Made by a program: the position numbers and the translations under genes. A DNA stretch of 64,000 bases from contig NZ_BOOB01000019.1 in NCBI RefSeq assembly GCF_016863015.1, positions 107,213 through 171,212 of the forward strand. The letters are read 5' to 3'. Positions 60,435-64,000 of this stretch are shown piece by piece; positions within the stretch are counted from its first letter, which is position 1; every line of letters begins with the position of its first letter. Source of the stretch: Microbispora amethystogenes (GTDB lineage Bacteria > Actinomycetota > Actinomycetes > Streptosporangiales > Streptosporangiaceae). The notes beneath the pieces were generated by a model that had not been told where the DNA came from, searched no databases, and worked only from the letters and a program-made list of their open reading frames with translations.

Positions 60435-61532
60435 GTGATCAGCACACCCACGCCCGGCGGCCCCGGCTCCGCGGCCCGCCCCGCCGGACGTGCATCCGTC
60501 CGCCGCCTCCTGTTCCCGGCGGCGCTCGCCGCCCTCGGCGCGCTGCTGGCCGCCTGCGGCGGCCCCGCGGCGTCGTCCGAGACCGGGCAGGGCTCTGGAC
60601 AGGGCTCCGGACAGGGAGTCGACACCGTCCGCGTCGGCGTCATCGCCGGATCGCCGCCCGGCGTGTACTCCGCGATCGAGAACGGGTTCTTCGCCAAGGA
60701 GCGCATCAAGGTCGAGCTCGTGACCCTCAGCGGCGGTCCCGCGCTGGTGGCGGCGACCGAGGGCGGGTCCATCGACATCGCCTGGGCCGACATCTTCGCC
60801 TGGACCTCCGCCATCCAGCAGGGGTTCAAGCTGACGATCATCAACCCGGCCAACGCCCTGAAGCCCGGTCAGCCGGTCAACGTCATCGTGGCCAAGCCCG
60901 GCAGCGGCATCACCTCCGCGAAGGACCTGGCCGGCCGGAAGCTCGGCGTCCCGGCGCAGGCGCTGACCACCGTACAGATCAAGAAGTGGCTGGAGGACCA
61001 GGGGCTCGACCCGAACGGGCCGAAGTACACGACGGTGCAGGACCGCACCACCTCCGGCGGGCTGGTCGCCCAGGGCACGCTCGACGCGGCGGCCACCAGC
61101 GGGGCGTACGTCACCGCCTGGCAGGCACAGTACGGCCTGACGGTGGCGGGCGCGTTCGACTCCGGCGTCCCGGAAGGCGCGGCGACCTCCGGCTACGGCG
61201 CGCAGCGCGTGTACGCCGAGGCCCACCCCGACCTGATCAAGCGTTTCGTGCGGGCCGTCCGGCAGGGGGTGGCCGCCTTCCAGTCGGTCGCCCCGCTGGA
61301 GCAGAACACCCTGCTGGTCAAGTACGGCGGCGCCGACGTCGGGAAGCTGGAGTCCAAGTATCCGGGCGCCCTGCAGAAGGCCTCGGCGGCGACCAGCGGC
61401 GAGTTGCGCGGCCCGTTCGACGTGGCGGCGGAGAACAAGTGGATCGAGATCGGCGCGCGGTACGGCGCGCTGAAGAAGGCGATCGACCTCACGCCCCACC
61501 TGTGGCCCACTGCCACGGCCGCCACCCCCTGA
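60435..61532 (+). CDS. Substrate-binding lipoprotein, SsuA/TauA/NitT family
   Basis: A 365-aa lipoprotein (lipobox LLAAC near residue 41, followed by a Gly/Ser/Gln repeat linker). The mature protein is a type II periplasmic-binding fold: VRVGVIAGSPPGVYSAIENGFFAKE, SIDIAWADIFAW, NVIVAKPGSGITSAKDLAGRKLGVP. These are the NMT1/SsuA-like patterns used for sulfonates, taurine, nitrate or thiamine precursors. It is 16 bp after the desulfinase-like gene and before an ATPase and a permease of the same family. The sulfur assignment comes from the DszB-like neighbour. Confidence 0.87.
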   Translation: MISTPTPGGPGSAARPAGRASVRRLLFPAALAALGALLAACGGPAASSETGQGSGQGSGQGVDTVRVGVIAGSPPGVYSAIENGFFAKERIKVELVTLSGGPALVAATEGGSIDIAWADIFAWTSAIQQGFKLTIINPANALKPGQPVNVIVAKPGSGITSAKDLAGRKLGVPAQALTTVQIKKWLEDQGLDPNGPKYTTVQDRTTSGGLVAQGTLDAAATSGAYVTAWQAQYGLTVAGAFDSGVPEGAATSGYGAQRVYAEAHPDLIKRFVRAVRQGVAAFQSVAPLEQNTLLVKYGGADVGKLESKYPGALQKASAATSGELRGPFDVAAENKWIEIGARYGALKKAIDLTPHLWPTATAATP

Positions 61533-61569
61533 CCCCCTGACTCCACCACGAACGCTGGGAGCTCTTCGG

Positions 61570-62439
61570 ATGGCGACATCAGTGGCATCGACGGCATCGA
61601 CGGCCTCGGCGGCGATATCGGCGGCGATATCGGCGGCGTCGGTCGCGTCCCCGCCCGGAGGCGCCGGACGTCCCGCGCCCCTGCTGGAGGCGGAGGACGT
61701 CAGGATGACCTACCGCGGCCGGCGGCGCGAGGTCACCGCGCTGCGCGACCTGTCCCTGCGCATCGGCGCGGGGGAGTTCGTCGCCGTGGTCGGCCGTTCC
61801 GGCTGTGGAAAGTCCACGCTGCTGCGGTTGCTCAGCGGGCTGCTCCCCGCGTCGGCGGGGGAGATCCGGGTCGCGGGGGAGCCGATCGACGGGCCGCCGC
61901 GGCAGGCGCGCTGCGTCTTCCAGGACTACGCGCAGTCCCTGCTGCCGTGGAAGACCGTGGCGGGCAATGTCCGGTTCGGCCTGCGGCACGCGTACGCGGC
62001 CCCGGCGGGAGACCACGACGCGCTGGTCGCGCACTATCTCGACCTGGTCGGTCTCGGCCACGCGGCCGACCGCTATCCCTGGGAACTGTCCGGCGGGATG
62101 CAGCAGCGGGCGGCCATCGCCCGGGCGCTGGCCGCCGGACCCCGGCTGCTGCTGATGGACGAGGCGTTCAGCGGCGTGGACGCGCTGAGCCGGGCCACGC
62201 TGCAGGACGTGATCCTGCGCGCCTGGGCCGAGGCCGGGGTGACCGTGGTGTTCGTCACCCACGACATCGACGAGGCCGTCTACCTCGCCGACCGGGTCGT
62301 GGTGCTGCACCCCGAGGGCCACGGCGTGCTCGCGGACGTGCGTACGGACCTGCCCCGCCCGCGCGAGCAGGTGACCACCCGGGAACTGCCGGACTTCCTC
62401 CGGCACCGGCGCGACCTGCTGAACCTGGTCCTGGACTGA
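61570..62439 (+). CDS. ABC transporter ATPase, SsuB/TauB family
   Basis: A 289-aa ATPase. After an Ala/Ser-rich low-complexity tail (1-37) come Walker A VGRSGCGKSTLL, Q-loop VFQDYAQSLLPWKTV, signature LSGGMQQRAAIARAL, Walker B LLLMDEAFSGVD and H-loop VTHDIDEAVYLADR, all as in nitrate/sulfonate/taurine importers. It would power uptake with the lipoprotein before it and the permease 13 bp after it. The N-terminal tail comes from a short in-frame repeat (GCGGCGATATCG, GGCATCGAC units), and an internal start is possible. Confidence 0.92.
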   Translation: MATSVASTASTASAAISAAISAASVASPPGGAGRPAPLLEAEDVRMTYRGRRREVTALRDLSLRIGAGEFVAVVGRSGCGKSTLLRLLSGLLPASAGEIRVAGEPIDGPPRQARCVFQDYAQSLLPWKTVAGNVRFGLRHAYAAPAGDHDALVAHYLDLVGLGHAADRYPWELSGGMQQRAAIARALAAGPRLLLMDEAFSGVDALSRATLQDVILRAWAEAGVTVVFVTHDIDEAVYLADRVVVLHPEGHGVLADVRTDLPRPREQVTTRELPDFLRHRRDLLNLVLD

Positions 62440-62452
62440 AAGGACGCGGCCG

Positions 62453-63268
62453 ATGGCCACGAACTCCACTGTGACGACACCCCGGCGGGCGGGCCGCGTG
62501 CCGCGCGCGCTGCGCAGCAGGATCTTCGGCTGGCTCGTCTTCGCCGGCGCCCTGCTCGCCTGGCAGCGCTACGCCTCCACCCACCCGTCGCCCAGGTACG
62601 CCACCGTGACCGACGTCGCCGCCAAGTGGTGGAGTGAGATCATCGGCGGGCCGCTGCCGGCCGCGATCCTGCAGACACTGCGCACGATGCTGATCGGGTA
62701 CGCCGTCGCCGCTGTGCTCGCGGTGGTCGTCGGCGTGCTCATGGCCCGCGTGCGGTTCGTCTACGTGCTGGTCGAGCCCCCGCTCGAACTGCTGCGGCCG
62801 ATGCCGATCTCGGCGGTGATCCCGCTGCTCATCCTCTATCTCGGAATCGACGACGCGATGAAGATCAGCGTGGTCGCGCTGGCCGCGTTCTTCCACATCC
62901 TGCTGAACGCGTACTCCGGGGCGGGCTCCACCCCGCGCACGATGATGGACACCGCCCGCACGTTCGGGCTGACCTGGCGGCAGACCATGACCGAGGTCGT
63001 GATCCCGGCCGCCGCGCCGGGCATCTTCGTCGGCCTCCGTTCGGCGCTCGCCGCGTCGCTGGTCATCTCGGTGGTGGTCGGGATGATCGCCGGGAACGAC
63101 GGGCTCGGCCACCTCCTGATGATCCAGCAGCAGAGCTTCCTGGTCACCGACCTGATCGTCGGCGCGGTGACGATCGCGATGCTCGGCTACGTCCTCAACT
63201 TCGCGTTCCTGTTCGTCGAGAGACGGATCCTGCACTGGCACTTCGGCGCCACCCGCCACCAGGACTGA
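62453..63268 (+). CDS. ABC transporter permease, SsuC/TauC family
   Basis: A 271-aa permease with about six TM helices and the EAA-type loop (MMDTARTFGLTWRQTMTEVVIPAAAPGIFVGL is its region; key residues are the A-x(5)-G, Pro and Gly). It matches binding-protein-dependent permeases of the SsuC/TauC type. It lies between the ATPase and the aldolase genes in one operon. Confidence 0.9.
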   Translation: MATNSTVTTPRRAGRVPRALRSRIFGWLVFAGALLAWQRYASTHPSPRYATVTDVAAKWWSEIIGGPLPAAILQTLRTMLIGYAVAAVLAVVVGVLMARVRFVYVLVEPPLELLRPMPISAVIPLLILYLGIDDAMKISVVALAAFFHILLNAYSGAGSTPRTMMDTARTFGLTWRQTMTEVVIPAAAPGIFVGLRSALAASLVISVVVGMIAGNDGLGHLLMIQQQSFLVTDLIVGAVTIAMLGYVLNFAFLFVERRILHWHFGATRHQD

Positions 63269-63294
63269 AGTCCACGACAGAAGAAAGAAGATCC

Positions 63295-63978
63295 ATGACG
63301 TCGACACTGACGAGCCCCGTCCGGGAGGACGGCTGGCTCACCGCCGGAGAGCTCGTGCTGACCGGCGCCGACGCGGCCGTGCGCGCCGACCTGATCAAGG
63401 CCGTGCACCTGCTGCACCAGCTCGGCGCGCTGCGCAACCCCTACTCGGCCAACGCCAGCGTCCGGCTCCCGGGCTCCCCGGGGCACGTGCTGATCAACGC
63501 CAAGGGCCTGCCCGCCGACATCTCCGAGCAGGACTTCGGCGTGGTGACGCTGGACGGCGACCTGGTCGCCGGGAGGCTCGGCCCCGGCGTGCGGCAGGTC
63601 CTCCAGATGCACACCCTGGCCTACGCCCGCCCCGGCGTGAACGCGGTCATCCACACGCACTCGCTCCACGCCACCGCGTTCGCCCTGGCGCACCGGCCCA
63701 TCCCGCCGAACTACGAGCCGCTGGTCAACCGCGGGCAGACGGTGGACATCCCCTGCGCGCCGTACCGCACACGCAACAACGGAGACCTCGGCGCCTCGAT
63801 CACCGCGCTCCTCGGACAGCACCCGGAGACCAGGGCCGTGCTGCTGGCCAACCACGGGCTGCTCGCCTTCGACGACGGCCCGCTGAGCACGGCGCGGCTG
63901 GTCGCCACGATCGAGGAGGCGGCGGCCCTGGAGATCCTCGCCGTCCCCCTGGGCGGCTCGAAGCCGATCGTCCGATGA
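63295..63978 (+). CDS. Class II aldolase/adducin family protein
   Basis: A 227-aa enzyme. The fold motifs are NPYSANASVRL, a LINAKGLPADISEQDFGVV strand-loop, zinc-binding HTHS (about 121-124), and His in LLANHGLLAFDDG, with a Glu base region between. Family members cleave sugar-phosphate aldols, decarboxylate, or process methylthio-sugars such as MtnB in methionine salvage. Linked to an organosulfur importer, it may act on the carbon skeleton of the imported compound. AAGAAAGAAG precedes the ATG; the stop overlaps the next start. Confidence 0.85.
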   Translation: MTSTLTSPVREDGWLTAGELVLTGADAAVRADLIKAVHLLHQLGALRNPYSANASVRLPGSPGHVLINAKGLPADISEQDFGVVTLDGDLVAGRLGPGVRQVLQMHTLAYARPGVNAVIHTHSLHATAFALAHRPIPPNYEPLVNRGQTVDIPCAPYRTRNNGDLGASITALLGQHPETRAVLLANHGLLAFDDGPLSTARLVATIEEAAALEILAVPLGGSKPIVR

Positions 63979-64000
63979 ACCGGAGCACGACGAGCCGGAG
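63975..64000 (+). CDS. Start of the next operon gene (partial)
   Basis: An ATG at 63975-63977 overlaps the aldolase stop as ATGA, and the frame stays open to the window edge (MNRSTTSR). The overlap style matches the rest of the window, so an eighth or later gene of the operon probably starts here. Nothing can be said about its product. Confidence 0.4.

Overview
The window is very GC-rich, coding-dense DNA with frequent ATGA/GTGA stop-start overlaps, GTG starts and purine-rich ribosome binding sites. It carries a modular-type polyketide synthase, SARP and LAL regulators, ECF sigma factors, class F sortase and many Sec-type secreted proteins. This points to a filamentous actinomycete. Streptosporangiaceae (Nonomuraea/Streptosporangium-like) is my inference from gene content, not something proven here. 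No rRNA, tRNA, CRISPR array or intact insertion sequence was seen.

Layout. 1-1809: the end of a CBM2-type carbohydrate-binding protein and a secreted subtilase. 2042-14720 (minus strand): one five-gene operon in which an HR-type type I PKS (KS-AT-DH-MT-psiKR-ER-KR-ACP, no thioesterase) is followed by OleA, OleC, OleD and OleB homologues, i.e. a complete head-to-head condensation / beta-lactone / cis-olefin pathway wired to a dedicated PKS. 14974-18914: a leaderless-looking VapBC-type module, a LAL/LuxR regulator broken by an 8-bp tandem duplication, and an AhpD-like protein. 19118-24685: a giant secreted PHP + metallophosphatase + GLUG-repeat protein. 24842-27584: PadR, a PrsW-type protease fused to a PadR-partner domain, and a MerR/GyrI regulator. 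27906-31015: a 31-codon ORF flanked by palindromes, a prolyl oligopeptidase and a coupled lipoprotein.

30954-37996: cell-surface and phosphate genes: a DUF916-like membrane-anchored protein, a purple-acid-phosphatase-like enzyme, a HupE/UreJ-like membrane protein behind a good PHO box, a BMP-like lipoprotein, a class F sortase, and a processive GT2 with a coupled small membrane protein. 38097-44115: a secreted protein of unknown function, a single-chain HyuA-HyuB oxoprolinase/hydantoinase and a Gly/Pro-rich Cys-containing secreted protein. 44116-48033: gene remnants, an epoxide hydrolase with a divergent WYL regulator around a perfect operator, and a YdeI-like protein.

48034-56747: two STAND regulators (HTH-NB-ARC-TPR and SARP-NB-ARC, divergent) next to a compact locus that looks like a dedicated production line for a secreted three-disulfide peptide: signal peptidase I, a 68-aa precursor with an AQA cleavage site and six Cys, a MauE-type redox membrane protein, a membrane-anchored CxxC thioredoxin-like protein and a peptide-export-type ABC transporter. 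56766-59095: an ECF41/SigJ-like sigma factor with its NmrA-like partner, and an SRPBCC protein. 59324-64000: a DszB-like sulfinate desulfinase followed by a complete SsuABC/TauABC-type transporter and a class II aldolase, probably organosulfur scavenging; the operon continues past the window edge.

The three parts most worth following are the PKS-OleACDB operon, the disulfide-peptide locus and the DszB-like locus.
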